From Flavobacterium agrisoli (lineage in GTDB: Bacteria > Bacteroidota > Bacteroidia > Flavobacteriales > Flavobacteriaceae): a stretch of DNA of 64,000 nt. The stretch spans positions 496,001 to 560,000 of the forward strand of contig NZ_JAEHFV010000001.1 in the NCBI RefSeq assembly GCF_016522065.1, given 5' to 3'. The translations under genes were made by a program, and so were the position numbers. Under the pieces are notes generated by a model that saw only the letters and a list, made by a program, of their open reading frames with translations, was not told the DNA's origin and did not search any database. Shown piece after piece: positions 44,032-53,174 of the stretch; the first letter of the stretch is position 1; every line of letters starts with the position of its first letter.

Positions 44032-47000
44032 TTACAGCCTTGCTTTAATCTGTTTTAATGCGACAACAGCATTTCTGCCGTAAACCGGGCTGCCGGTTGT
44101 CTGCTGCAGCAGGGATAGGTCTGCTGCATTTCCATAAGCCCCAATCTTATCGATAGCGAATCTTATGATTGCATCGCCACTGTCAAACCCATATCTGGCA
44201 TTTCCTGCAACGGGATCTGCAACGCCTTTCCTGCAAGCTTCAAGCAGCTTATCCGGAAACAGATCATAAATCCCCTTGATAGATGTATTCTCATTTTCAT
44301 AGAACCGGACAGGAAAATGTGTCTGATAATAAGAAAACTCGAGCTCTTTCAGTATATAAATGGCATAAAGGGCATTGGATTGAAATAGAAGCTGGAATAT
44401 TGGGGCACAATTCTTTCTTATTTCCTGCTCGCTTATATTGGTCCTGTTTATCCAATAATACAATTTGGCGCATGTATGCTGAAAATCCGGATCCGCATCC
44501 TCTGCGGCAATATTTTCAATTTCAAAGTTGTATCTGCCCAAAATCGCATTAGCCGCTATCCAGGTTTTGACTTGTTCATAACGCAGTATTGACTCGCTCT
44601 CCGGCTTGTCCAGATAATGCAGAATATACTTGCAGCATCCTTCGCCATGAAGCTGCTCGGACATAAATATAAGGCCGGGAACAAAAAGTGAATTCTCGCT
44701 ATGATAGCGCACCGCCATCGAATAAAAGATTCTTTTGGAATCTTCCTCCAGTTCCTGCAATGATTCAAAATAGGCTCTGTTATAGGGATGATCGAACTGG
44801 TTGGAATATAAATAAAATGCTTCCCTCCATGACTCTTCAGTTTCCGGCTTCTCCAGCAATTTACTTATCTCCAATTTTACGGTTTCTTTATGAGATTCCG
44901 TATCTTCATCAAGCGCATCCAGATCAGCAAGCGCCTCAAGAACCAAAGTAGAAATCCAGCCGTTTCTTGTTTCGCTCAGGATTGTTTCCAAAGCATTTAC
45001 CAATGCCTGCTGCTGCATACCATCAGTGGCACAGTGTGGTACAAACCACAATACTTCCACCTTGAGATGATAGGGAATTATGTTCCATGAAGCGGTTAGC
45101 GCCTCATGGATGATAGGATACAAGATAGCACCGCTCAAGTTGAAGCGCAGCATATGCAGTAGAAAATACAGCTGTCCCGAAGTAACTTCGGAAGGAAGCT
45201 GCTCCCTGATCTTCTGGTCTGCAATTTTAGGCTCATGTCCCAAAGTAAAAACGCCTGAATTGGCAAGATCGAAAAGCTGCGAAATTCCCGGTACAGTCTC
45301 ATAATTTCTATATGAAACATATGCAGCTGCAAACAAACCGTTTCTAAGGCTAATCTTCTGTTCTTTGGCTTCTTCAAATAAGGCCTTATAAAATTCCTTG
45401 ATTCTGTTTTCTACGATCCCGATAATGGAAAGGATTTCCTGCAGATGTTCCGCTTCCGACAATTTAAAAGCAAGCACCTGCAGAAATAATTTATCGCTAT
45501 ACGTCCAGCTTGCCTCGGAATCAGAATGCGCTTCCACAGGAAAATTCTTGTCTGAAGTTATTGCAAAGTAAATTTCCTCCGCTTCAAGGCGCAATTTTTC
45601 AATAACCCTCACGACGCTTTCCTCTGCCCAATTCCTGCAGTACTCACCTGCTTCCCCTTTAATGATATCCTGAATGAGCGCAATATCAGTTACGTTTTCC
45701 AACAGGCTGTTTCTGAGCACAGGGTCGTCAACTGCGCCTATTATCAAAAGTCTCTTCTCATCATTTCTGGGAGATTTGAATTCTGAAATCAATTCCTCGG
45801 CTTTATTGCTGAATCTTATAACTGCATCTGCAGTAAAAAAATTTAAGATCATTTCATGTTCGAAACTTACTTTTGTAAAATCCCTAACCAGAATGTGTTC
45901 TTTTAGGCAGCGTTCCAAAATTAGGTCGGATATATTATGCTTCTGCATTATGATGTTTAGCTGGCGCAGGGAGATGGAAAAGGTGATTTCTTTGGACATC
46001 CAGTCCGCTGCCAGTAAAAGAAGGAGCATTGCCTGGGTTTCAAATCCGGCAAGCTTTTTTCTCACGTAGAGTTCAAACAGACTGAACCGGCTTATCCTAT
46101 CAGCTCCGAACTCACCTATTTCTCCAACCATTTTTGCCTCCTGCGCTGTGGAAACATTCTCCAATACAGGCATTAGCTTTTCAGAATAATTTGAATATTT
46201 TGCTGCAATGGCCGCTTTAAGCCCTATATCCGGCAATGACATTCTCAGAAAATCAGCCTCGAGGCTTTCAAAATCTGCACTGTGGTCCTGAGCTGTTATT
46301 ATATAAAATATTTCGTGCTCGTTTGAGATTTCGGCAAGCTGGCCCAGCAATACAGCCGCTTTTGACGAATCGCATTCGTTGATACCATCTAAAACTAAAA
46401 ATATCTTTTTTCCGGCTTCATTGCAGATTTCAAAAAAATCAGACGCTGAACTGAAGCCGTTTTTAATGACTTCTTCATCAATCATCCTGATAAGTCCCGT
46501 TTCAAAATATTTGGCTTCCAGTAGCAGCGGAACCATCCCATCACTGTTGTTCAGGGCCCAGGCTTTCGCCAGAAGCGACTTTCCGCATCCCGATCTTCCC
46601 AGAATAATTTTTCCCTGCTTACCAAAAGGCAGCCCGAAAAGCTTGCGCGCATCATAATGTATCTGGTCCTCTCCCAAATAGGTATAGACGATGACATCAG
46701 GCGAAGGAAGGTTGGCTTTTGCTGCATCAGTAAAGTTTTTTATCAGTGAGCCGCAATCGAGAGCTGCTGCTGTTTGGTTCTTTGCTCCATTCCCAAACTC
46801 AATTTCCAGAAATTTCTTTATTTTGTTGAAACGCACATTATCATCCCAGAAAATTGCTTCAATTTCTGAAAGGAGATCTGATACAAACAGGATGTCTTTG
46901 GATTGGTCAAAAATTTCATCGTATCCTTCTATTTTGGAGAACTTTTTCTTCTTTGTGCTCAATATAAGGAACTTTACTCCATTTGTGAATTTTTTGGAAA

Positions 47001-47301
47001 GCCCTAATTCTTTAAAGGTTTTAAGGTTTTTCTTTATTTTGTTTGCACTGCTGTCTGATGTAATCTGAAAAGCAATTTTCGAAGAAGCCGCATTTCCAAG
47101 GTCAACACCTGGGAAATTTTTCCTCTCTTTATTTAAATCCCGAAGATTATGTTCATATATCAGGTTAAGCAGCCTGAGACAGACTCCTTCCGATACTCTA
47201 TTGATGTCAAAGTAATTCAGAGAATTTGAAATTTCAATCTCGTAAATCCACTTTTTGATGTACTCCTTAATTTCGCTGACTTCTTTCTGCTGGTTTGACA
47301 T
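44032..47301 (-). CDS. SMEK-domain STAND/NACHT-type NTPase
   Basis: 1089 aa. The N-terminal SMEK domain (about 1-165) has the LRLLNLIYEHNLRDLN and NFPGVDLGN segments followed by IAFQITS, which looks like a variant PD-(D/E)xK core. A STAND-type P-loop NTPase follows, with Walker A GRSGCGKS (235-242) and Walker B FLVLDGINE (301-309). The C-terminal half (about 480-1089) is an alpha-helical repeat sensor. The layout sensor-NTPase-effector matches antiviral STAND proteins such as Avs. It lies in a defence insert beside Hachiman. The trigger is unknown. Confidence 0.8.
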   Translation of the reverse strand: MSNQQKEVSEIKEYIKKWIYEIEISNSLNYFDINRVSEGVCLRLLNLIYEHNLRDLNKERKNFPGVDLGNAASSKIAFQITSDSSANKIKKNLKTFKELGLSKKFTNGVKFLILSTKKKKFSKIEGYDEIFDQSKDILFVSDLLSEIEAIFWDDNVRFNKIKKFLEIEFGNGAKNQTAAALDCGSLIKNFTDAAKANLPSPDVIVYTYLGEDQIHYDARKLFGLPFGKQGKIILGRSGCGKSLLAKAWALNNSDGMVPLLLEAKYFETGLIRMIDEEVIKNGFSSASDFFEICNEAGKKIFLVLDGINECDSSKAAVLLGQLAEISNEHEIFYIITAQDHSADFESLEADFLRMSLPDIGLKAAIAAKYSNYSEKLMPVLENVSTAQEAKMVGEIGEFGADRISRFSLFELYVRKKLAGFETQAMLLLLLAADWMSKEITFSISLRQLNIIMQKHNISDLILERCLKEHILVRDFTKVSFEHEMILNFFTADAVIRFSNKAEELISEFKSPRNDEKRLLIIGAVDDPVLRNSLLENVTDIALIQDIIKGEAGEYCRNWAEESVVRVIEKLRLEAEEIYFAITSDKNFPVEAHSDSEASWTYSDKLFLQVLAFKLSEAEHLQEILSIIGIVENRIKEFYKALFEEAKEQKISLRNGLFAAAYVSYRNYETVPGISQLFDLANSGVFTLGHEPKIADQKIREQLPSEVTSGQLYFLLHMLRFNLSGAILYPIIHEALTASWNIIPYHLKVEVLWFVPHCATDGMQQQALVNALETILSETRNGWISTLVLEALADLDALDEDTESHKETVKLEISKLLEKPETEESWREAFYLYSNQFDHPYNRAYFESLQELEEDSKRIFYSMAVRYHSENSLFVPGLIFMSEQLHGEGCCKYILHYLDKPESESILRYEQVKTWIAANAILGRYNFEIENIAAEDADPDFQHTCAKLYYWINRTNISEQEIRKNCAPIFQLLFQSNALYAIYILKELEFSYYQTHFPVRFYENENTSIKGIYDLFPDKLLEACRKGVADPVAGNARYGFDSGDAIIRFAIDKIGAYGNAADLSLLQQTTGSPVYGRNAVVALKQIKARL

Positions 47302-47521
47302 TCTTCTTTATGATGCTATCTTAATTTCCAAATTTAATAAATATTGCGTTGAATCTTAAATCCAATTAAACGAATTTGTTGTTCAAGGAAGTGCGCCTAA
47401 ATGTATAAGAAGTGGCTTGAAACTGTATACCAAATTACCATTTCCGTGGGCTGCTTTAAAATCTATCTTTATCTTTTATATATAAGTCTTCTATCGAGGC
47501 AATGAAATAAAAAATGTTTTT

Positions 47522-47956
47522 TTAGGTTGCGGATTCCTTTAAAATCTGCAGTGTCTTTTCGTCCATTTCTCCATTATAATATTTCACAAGCACCTGCCTG
47601 AAACAATCAGACGTATCAGGCAGATGGCTGAACAGTGTCATGCAGGATTTCAGTTTTCTTTCATCTGCCCTTCCCAGAATTTCCAGTGCCGATTTATTCT
47701 CGATTTGAAGCATTGCGAGTGTAATTTCCACAAGACGTGCGCCCAGTGTCGGATGATTAAGATAATGTGAGGCTTCCTGCAGATTTTCAATGCCGTAAAA
47801 GATATTATAATCCGTGAAGCCCAGTCCTCTTAATTGGGGAAAAACAAACCACATCCAGTGGGTCTGTTTGCTGCCCGCCTTGATCTCTCTCAGTGCATTG
47901 CCGTAGGTTTCCCGCTGCGCCTCTAAAAAACGGTCCAGATCATATTGCTTTTCCAT
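47522..47956 (-). CDS. DUF1810 family protein
   Basis: 144 aa. The family signature HWMWFVFPQLRGLG lies at about 33-46, and the conserved CMTLFSHL segment is near 113. DUF1810 proteins are small, widespread and of unknown biochemistry. The gene is intact, but a broken copy of the same gene lies at 38706-38905, 9 kb away on the same strand. The Hachiman and SMEK-STAND genes lie between the two. Confidence 0.85.
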   Translation of the reverse strand: MEKQYDLDRFLEAQRETYGNALREIKAGSKQTHWMWFVFPQLRGLGFTDYNIFYGIENLQEASHYLNHPTLGARLVEITLAMLQIENKSALEILGRADERKLKSCMTLFSHLPDTSDCFRQVLVKYYNGEMDEKTLQILKESAT

Positions 47957-48057
47957 TGCAGTACATTTTTATCCCTTGAAATTACAAAATAATTCAATGC
48001 CGTTCCCAAAACAGGCATCTGAAGTTGGTGCTGTCTGCCGTAAAGATTGATAAAGAA

Positions 48058-48217
48058 ATTTTCAATGAAAACGGATTAAAAGAGCCGCGAAAATAGCACC
48101 CGCAGGCTCCTGCATGCGCATAACGGCCTTGCCGCCCTTCGGGACTTATAGCACTCCGGATCCTTTATCGGATGCTTGATTTTGTGCTTTCTTTTTTCCC
48201 GTTTTTCTTTTGAAAAA
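48058..48217. repeat. Inverted repeat copy A (about 160 bp), left of the SSB module
   Basis: The reverse complement of this stretch matches 57776-57948. The core CGGAGTGCTATAAGTCCCG plus its continuation AAGGGCGG is identical over 27 bp. Homology continues through the A-rich CAAAAGAAAAA...GAAAGCA side and the GTTATGCGCATGCAG side. It lies 55 bp upstream of ssb. The repeat codes for no protein and contains a small internal palindrome around TCCCGAAGGGC. The remaining part of 47957-48271 shows nothing else. Confidence 0.75.
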
Positions 48218-48271
48218 TTTCATGCGGGGCTTGAGAAAAAACAGATAAACATTCATTTAAAATCTTACATC

Positions 48272-48661
48272 ATGGAAATCTCAGGACGAATTACAAAAGA
48301 TGCCGTAACGGCAAAAGTTTCAAATGACAGAGAGGTGGTAAATTTCTCCATCGCAGTAAACGACAGCTACAGACCTAAAGGGGCTAGCGAACTTAAAAAG
48401 ATTGTGACCTACATCGACTGCTCCTATTGGATGGGTTCCAAAATGGCGCAATGGCTTAAAAAAGGCACTATGGTCGAACTCTTCGGGCGCATTGGTCTGA
48501 ATGTCTACACCAATGCCGAGGGCAAAGCGCTCGGCTCGCTGACCTTTCACACCAGTAATATCAAAATACTGGTTTTCCCGAAAACAGAAAATGCCTCAGC
48601 TGTTCCCGCAGTGCAGAAGAAAAGCACGCCTAAAGACGAGCCTGACGACCTGCCTTTCTAA
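48272..48661 (+). CDS. ssb: Single-stranded DNA-binding protein
   Basis: 129 aa OB-fold SSB. The start is taken at 48272 (MEISGRIT) because the longer frame from 48176 runs through inverted repeat A with an atypical N-terminus. The OB domain occupies about 1-105 (VVNFSIAVNDSYRPKG, MVELFGRIGLN). A short linker leads to the acidic C-terminal tip DEPDDLPF that recruits repair partners. In this ICE it would coat the transferred strand. It opens a run of + strand genes extending to 57583. Confidence 0.9.
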   Translation: MEISGRITKDAVTAKVSNDREVVNFSIAVNDSYRPKGASELKKIVTYIDCSYWMGSKMAQWLKKGTMVELFGRIGLNVYTNAEGKALGSLTFHTSNIKILVFPKTENASAVPAVQKKSTPKDEPDDLPF

Positions 48662-48705
48662 ATCATGCACACATTTATTTTTTATACACGCCTAAAGACA
48701 ATATT

Positions 48706-49065
48706 ATGCAAGCCTTATCAAAATCCAACTACAGCGAATACCGCGTAGCCGATGCCTTTAATGGGATAATACTCAAAAGCATCACTTCCTATGACGGAAA
48801 AAAAAGAGAACAGCTGAAATCATTCTTTCTTGATATGCAGCAGGGGGGCTGCGTGAGCGGTATGATTTCCGAATTTATCTACCACGCAGACTGCAAAGAA
48901 TTTTACATCGAGCATATCGATGACCTTGAAAATATCAGAACCGAACTCGAAGAGGCAATTGGCGAAGCGATTGAAAACCGATTCCAAGCCCCTCACTACA
49001 CTTTTGTATGCTGGCTCTGCTTTGAAGAATACTGCTATGACCTCTATTCAAGGCTTTTTGAATAA
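48706..49065 (+). CDS. Small acidic protein of the SSB module, function unknown
   Basis: 119 aa with an alpha/beta pattern, acidic, with seven or so cysteines/aromatics clustered at the C-terminus (CWLCFEEYCYDLY). It has no membrane helix. Proteins of this size recur in Bacteroidota ICEs between ssb and PcfK, but no family name can be given safely. It lies 44 bp after ssb. Confidence 0.55.
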   Translation: MQALSKSNYSEYRVADAFNGIILKSITSYDGKKREQLKSFFLDMQQGGCVSGMISEFIYHADCKEFYIEHIDDLENIRTELEEAIGEAIENRFQAPHYTFVCWLCFEEYCYDLYSRLFE

Positions 49066-49089
49066 CAGTTTAATCTTAAATCTTCTCTT

Positions 49090-49470
49090 ATGAAAGCTAC
49101 AGAACAATTCAAATCCGTAATGGAGAATTACCTAATTGATAAGGCGCAGAACGATACTGCTTTTGCGCCTGCCTTTGCCAAGCATTCCAAAAACCTAGAA
49201 AGCTGTTTCAATTACATTTTCGGAGAGGTCAAAAAAACAGGATGCTGCGCTTTTGATAATCAGGAAATCTATGACATGGCTGTCAAATACTATACCGATG
49301 ATTCAATCGGTGTTCCTCCACCAATCAGCTGCAAGGCTGTTGTCGCTCCGCCTGCAAAAGCTGATTTATTCTCGGCTGCTCCTGCGGTATCTGAAACTCC
49401 AATTCAGAAAACCGAAGTGCCAAAACCTGTAAAACCTGCTACCCAAACCTTAACCCTCTTTGACCTATGA
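49090..49470 (+). CDS. PcfK-like protein
   Basis: 126 aa. The N-terminal helical domain (MKATEQFKSVMENYL then YIFGEVKKTGCCAF, and IYDMAVKYY near 68) matches the PcfK-like family of conjugative elements. A Pro/Ala-rich linker leads to a short TLTLFDL tail. PcfK and PcfJ are consistently adjacent in mobile elements. Its stop overlaps the PcfJ start (ATGA), so they are translationally coupled. Function is not established. Confidence 0.8.
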   Translation: MKATEQFKSVMENYLIDKAQNDTAFAPAFAKHSKNLESCFNYIFGEVKKTGCCAFDNQEIYDMAVKYYTDDSIGVPPPISCKAVVAPPAKADLFSAAPAVSETPIQKTEVPKPVKPATQTLTLFDL

Positions 49471-50783
49471 CACCGAAAACCATCATCGAGAAACAGATTA
49501 CTGAATTAAGCAGTAATCTGAAACCCATTACTTCACAAACGCAGTCTTGGGCGGAAAAAAATATTTTCCTGAAATGGGCGGTGCTCTCAAGAGGAAAATT
49601 CCACTGCTTGGAATGCGCCCACTCGTGGAAGCCCGATAGCCAAAGACAGTCCTGCCAAAAGTATATCAATTGTACTGCCTGTCAGGGCAGACTAAAAATG
49701 CATCAGTACAATCAGGTGCATTTCAAGGAAATCGAATACTTCTCCATTTTGCAGACCTGCGGCGGTTTTCAAGTAGTGCGCATCATCTGTTCATACAAAC
49801 ATATGAAAAAGAATTTTCAGCCGTCTTATTTTCATAAGGAAGTCATGCAGCATTGGATAAGTGCCGACGGCGAAGTCCGAACCATGTCGCTCAGCACTAA
49901 TGTATTAGCACAGGTCTATGACCAATGGAAATTTTATTCCCCTCTTGAAGTACGCCCAAAAGATTTTCAAGGCGGCCAAAAATACCGAATCAATCCTTAT
50001 AAGATTTACCCTAAGATGAAAGTGCTGCCCATATTGAAAAGAAACGGTTTCAAGACCTCCGTGCATGGCATTGCACCGCAGATACTCTTTACCGCACTTT
50101 TGAAAGACCCCGTTTCAGAAACACTTTTAAAATCGGCGCAGAACTCCCTGCTGAAACATTACCTGACTTCCCATGAGCAGCATCTGCGTGAAAACTGGCA
50201 GGCAGTGAAAACCTGTCTTAAACACCACTATAAAATTCAGGACATCAAAATTTGGGAGGATTATATTACGCTGCTCAGATGGTTTAAAAAAGACCTAACT
50301 TCCCCTGCTCTTGTCTGCCCCCAAAACTTGGACGATGCGCATGACAGGCTTGTTGCCAAAAAAAGGGATATTCAAAGAAGAAAGCATCTTGCGCAGCTGC
50401 GCGCCGAAATACAGCAGGCAGAGCCGATTTATGAAAACGATAAAAAACAGTTCTTGGGACTTTCTTTTACCGATAATGACCTTACCGTAAAAGTCCTTGA
50501 CCGTGTGCAGGACTTTCTTACAGAGGGTGACACCCTGCACCACTGCGTATTTACCAATGAATATTTTAAAAAGAAAGATTCTCTGATACTGTCTGCGCAG
50601 ATTGAGAACAAACCTATTGAAACCATTGAAATTTCCCTTTCAAAAATGGAAATCATCCAATGCAGGGGGAATCGAAATAAAGCCACTAAACACCACAGCA
50701 GGATTCTGAGGATTATACATAAGAACCTGCCTGAGATTGCCAAACGGTTGAAAAAACAGAAAAAGCAGACCGCTTCCGCTTAA
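49467..50783 (+). CDS. PcfJ domain protein
   Basis: 438 aa. The N-terminal third has a zinc-binding-like cluster (CLECAHSW, CQKYINCTACQG; about 45-75). The C-terminal region contains the PcfJ motif EGDTLHHCVFTNEYFKKKDS (about 352-371) and ends in a basic stretch. PcfJ proteins accompany conjugation systems and are of unknown activity. Coupled to the PcfK-like gene and followed by a good terminator. Confidence 0.85.
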   Translation: MTPKTIIEKQITELSSNLKPITSQTQSWAEKNIFLKWAVLSRGKFHCLECAHSWKPDSQRQSCQKYINCTACQGRLKMHQYNQVHFKEIEYFSILQTCGGFQVVRIICSYKHMKKNFQPSYFHKEVMQHWISADGEVRTMSLSTNVLAQVYDQWKFYSPLEVRPKDFQGGQKYRINPYKIYPKMKVLPILKRNGFKTSVHGIAPQILFTALLKDPVSETLLKSAQNSLLKHYLTSHEQHLRENWQAVKTCLKHHYKIQDIKIWEDYITLLRWFKKDLTSPALVCPQNLDDAHDRLVAKKRDIQRRKHLAQLRAEIQQAEPIYENDKKQFLGLSFTDNDLTVKVLDRVQDFLTEGDTLHHCVFTNEYFKKKDSLILSAQIENKPIETIEISLSKMEIIQCRGNRNKATKHHSRILRIIHKNLPEIAKRLKKQKKQTASA

Positions 50784-50801
50784 ACCATTTTACTATTTAT
50801 G

Positions 50802-50828
50802 CCGCAGACTTGCACTGCGGTTTTTTTT
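50802..50828 (+). terminator. Terminator of the PcfK-PcfJ run
   Basis: CCGCAG (50802-50807) with CTGCGG (50815-50820), a 7-nt loop and eight T. Confidence 0.8.
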
Positions 50829-50880
50829 CGGCGCGCAGACACTTTAAGGCGAACGGGGCAGTCCTGGTTTAGGGGCTATT

Positions 50881-50973
50881 GGGGAATGTTAAGTCAATTT
50901 CACCACAAAGTTCGGACACGGCTTTCGGTTCTCCGCAAAAAATTCCCCCATAAATGCAGGGCTGCACTCCTGC
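50881..50973. other. Non-coding stretch with two inverted-repeat pairs
   Basis: GGGGAAT (50881-50887) is inverted as ATTCCCC (50942-50948), and GCAGG/CCTGC pairs at 50956-50960 and 50969-50973. The stretch lies between the PcfJ terminator and the radC start, has no convincing reading frame, and is GC-rich compared with its surroundings. It may be a leader RNA or a decayed gene. Confidence 0.25.
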
Positions 50974-51051
50974 TTTATTGCGTTGCTTTCTGCGTTCGCT
51001 CAGCCCTGCCCGGGCAACGGTGCTGTAATTAATCTTAAAACTACAGCGGCT

Positions 51052-51522
51052 ATGAAAAATCAAAATCAAAACACAGACTGGCAGAAAGTATCAGAAATCG
51101 AACTGATCTATAAAACCAAAGTAAAAAGTGCTGAAAGACCCTATATCAGCTCATCCAAAGATGCTTACCGAATTCTGCTCGACAGCTGGGATCACGGGAA
51201 AATAGAATTCTTCGAGCAGTTCAAAGTGCTTTTGCTCAACCAGTCCAACAGGGTTCTGGGAATCTACGAGGTCTCCTCAGGAGGCATTGCAGGGACTGTG
51301 GTTGATATGCGCCTGCTTTTCGCGGCAGCCCTGAAAGCAGCCGCCGTCGGGATCATCATCACCCACAACCATCCCTCAGGAAAAACAGCGCCTTCAGAGG
51401 CCGACAGAAACATGACCCGAAAAATCCATGAAGCGGGAAAGCTGCTGGACATACCGCTGCTTGACCACATCATCGTGACTCCTTATACCTATTACTCTTT
51501 TGCAGATGAAGGCGCCCTATAA
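51052..51522 (+). CDS. RadC-like JAB/MPN domain protein
   Basis: 156 aa, started at 51052 (MKNQNQN). An earlier in-frame start would add 23 residues encoded by low-complexity leader. The JAB1/MPN motif is intact: HNHPSGKTAPSEADRNM (about 103-119) supplies His-x-His and Asp. The N-terminal RadC helical domain is absent, as is usual for the short mobile-element RadC proteins, which are thought to be metal-dependent hydrolases in DNA metabolism. The function is uncertain. The gene ends on a terminator stem. Confidence 0.85.
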   Translation: MKNQNQNTDWQKVSEIELIYKTKVKSAERPYISSSKDAYRILLDSWDHGKIEFFEQFKVLLLNQSNRVLGIYEVSSGGIAGTVVDMRLLFAAALKAAAVGIIITHNHPSGKTAPSEADRNMTRKIHEAGKLLDIPLLDHIIVTPYTYYSFADEGAL

Positions 51523-51531
51523 GGGCGTTTT
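51513..51531 (+). terminator. Terminator of the radC-like gene
   Basis: CGCCCT (51513-51518) with AGGGCG (51522-51527), followed by TTTTC, overlapping the stop codon. Confidence 0.55.
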
Positions 51532-51580
51532 CATCTTTCATGCCCTTGGTCTGTTCTGGTTTTTTAAGTAATTTTGCCCT

Positions 51581-51820
51581 ATGAATCATGAAGAAATAAA
51601 ACGCCATTTTGAGAACAATCCTCCCCCAAAGGAAGTTAGATTGACGGAATGGGCAAATATCACCGACACGCAGGTTTTCCTCAACAGCTGCTATTCGACT
51701 ATAAGAAACTTTAACGGCCCGATAGACCGATGCCCTGCATGGTGGCATCTGCGGGATTTTTACATTCTAATGAAGAAAACAGCCGGCCAGCCGACCGGCG
51801 AAGAGCCTGCTTCAGAATAA
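51581..51820 (+). CDS. Small protein of unknown function (DUF6965-like)
   Basis: 79 aa, soluble. Segments PPKEVRLTEWANITDTQVFL and CPAWWHLRDFYILM give an ordinary alpha-helical small fold. It resembles DUF6965-type small proteins of Bacteroidota, a tentative match. It lies between two terminators and is therefore a separate transcript. Confidence 0.5.
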   Translation: MNHEEIKRHFENNPPPKEVRLTEWANITDTQVFLNSCYSTIRNFNGPIDRCPAWWHLRDFYILMKKTAGQPTGEEPASE

Positions 51821-51853
51821 TTCTGATCCTTCCGTAAATTCTTAATAAAGCAA

Positions 51854-51880
51854 AAAAGCACCTAAATCGGTGCTTTTTTT
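51854..51880 (+). terminator. Terminator of the 79-aa gene
   Basis: A stem AAAGCACC/GGTGCTTT (51855-51862 with 51869-51876) and a T-run to 51880. Confidence 0.8.
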
Positions 51881-51958
51881 ATGCCCTGAAAAATAAGGCT
51901 TTTTAAATTTTGTTATTAATTAGAACATTTTATTTTTAAAAATTGTTATTGCCTGTAC

Positions 51959-51966
51959 TAATTTTG
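51959..51966 (+). promoter_or_regulatory. Candidate -7 element of the dinB-dnaE unit
   Basis: TAATTTTG matches TAnnTTTG, 12 bp before the first ATG (51978) and 24 bp before the second (51990). The -33 position is weak. A start at about 51973 would favour the second ATG. Confidence 0.35.
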
Positions 51967-51977
51967 ACTGGTATAAA

Positions 51978-53171
51978 ATGATTAAGATTATGAGCCGGGC
52001 AATTGTACATATCGACATGAACACGTTTTTCGTATCCTGCGAAAGGCTGACAAATTCAGAACTTAACGGCATACCGCTTATCATCGGCGGCGGTGACAGA
52101 GGCGTTGTGGCTTCGTGCTCTTATGAAGCTCGAAAATTCGGCGTGCGTTCTGCCATGCCTATCCACATGGCCATGAAACTCTGCCCTCAGGCAAAAATTA
52201 TGAAAGGCGACATGGAACTCTACTCCAGGCTTTCCCACGACATTACCGAGATCATTCAGGAAAAGGCGCCCGTGGTGGAAAAAGCCAGCATTGATGAATT
52301 TTATCTGGACATTACCGGCATGGATAAATTCTACGGCAGCTACAGATGGACAGACGAGCTCGCCCAGCGCATCACCAAAGAAACGGGGCTTCCCCTAACC
52401 TTTGCGCTTTCGGTCAACAAAACCGTTTCTAAAATTGGAACCGGCGAAGGCAAGCAGAAGCAGAACCTGGAGATTCCCGAGCATCTGGTGCAGTCCTTTT
52501 TGAATCCGCTCTCCATCCGAAAAATCCCGATGGTCGGCCAGAAAACCTTTGAGCTCCTTTCCCGAATCGGCATCCGCACCATCCAGACACTCTCTGAAAT
52601 GCCTGCCGAATCCCTGCAGCAGATGATCGGCAAAAACGGAACCGAACTCTGGAAAAAAGCCAATGGTATTGACAACACGCCGGTCGAACCCTACACGGAG
52701 AGAAAGTCAATTTCAACCGAACATACCTTTTCCCAGGATACAATTGATGTATTAAAATTAAACAGAATTCTGCAGGGAATGGTGGAGAAACTGGCCTATC
52801 AGCTGCGCGCCGAAGAGTGGCTCACCTCAACGGTGACCGTTAAAATAAGATACGCCAATTTTGATACCGAAACCAAGCAGTCAAGGGTGCCCTACACCTC
52901 AGCGGATCATATTCTGACCCATACGGTGACGGATCTCTTTACCAAGCTCTACCAGCGAAGGATGAGACTGCGCCTTATAGGAGTCCGCTTCAGCGGCCTT
53001 GTCAGGGGAACCTACCAGATTGACCTATTCAATGACACCGAAGAAATGCTCGCACTCTACCAGGCCATGGACAGAATGAAGACCCGTTACGGCTTTGATG
53101 CCGTGATGAGATGCGCCGGCGCCTCTTTCAAACCAAATACTAAAGACGAAATTTTAAAACGCAAAAAATAA
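51978..53171 (+). CDS. dinB: Y-family DNA polymerase (Pol IV/DinB-like)
   Basis: 397 aa translesion polymerase. The catalytic acidic residues are present: AIVHIDMNTFF supplies the first Asp and SIDEFYLDITG the Asp-Glu pair. Finger and little-finger domains follow. An alternative start at 51990 (MSRAIVHID) fits the family N-terminus better. It is followed after 3 bp by the DnaE-type gene, so the two are co-transcribed, resembling the ImuB-DnaE2 mutasome but without ImuA. It would let the ICE replicate past lesions. Confidence 0.92.
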   Translation: MIKIMSRAIVHIDMNTFFVSCERLTNSELNGIPLIIGGGDRGVVASCSYEARKFGVRSAMPIHMAMKLCPQAKIMKGDMELYSRLSHDITEIIQEKAPVVEKASIDEFYLDITGMDKFYGSYRWTDELAQRITKETGLPLTFALSVNKTVSKIGTGEGKQKQNLEIPEHLVQSFLNPLSIRKIPMVGQKTFELLSRIGIRTIQTLSEMPAESLQQMIGKNGTELWKKANGIDNTPVEPYTERKSISTEHTFSQDTIDVLKLNRILQGMVEKLAYQLRAEEWLTSTVTVKIRYANFDTETKQSRVPYTSADHILTHTVTDLFTKLYQRRMRLRLIGVRFSGLVRGTYQIDLFNDTEEMLALYQAMDRMKTRYGFDAVMRCAGASFKPNTKDEILKRKK

Positions 53172-53174
53172 ATC

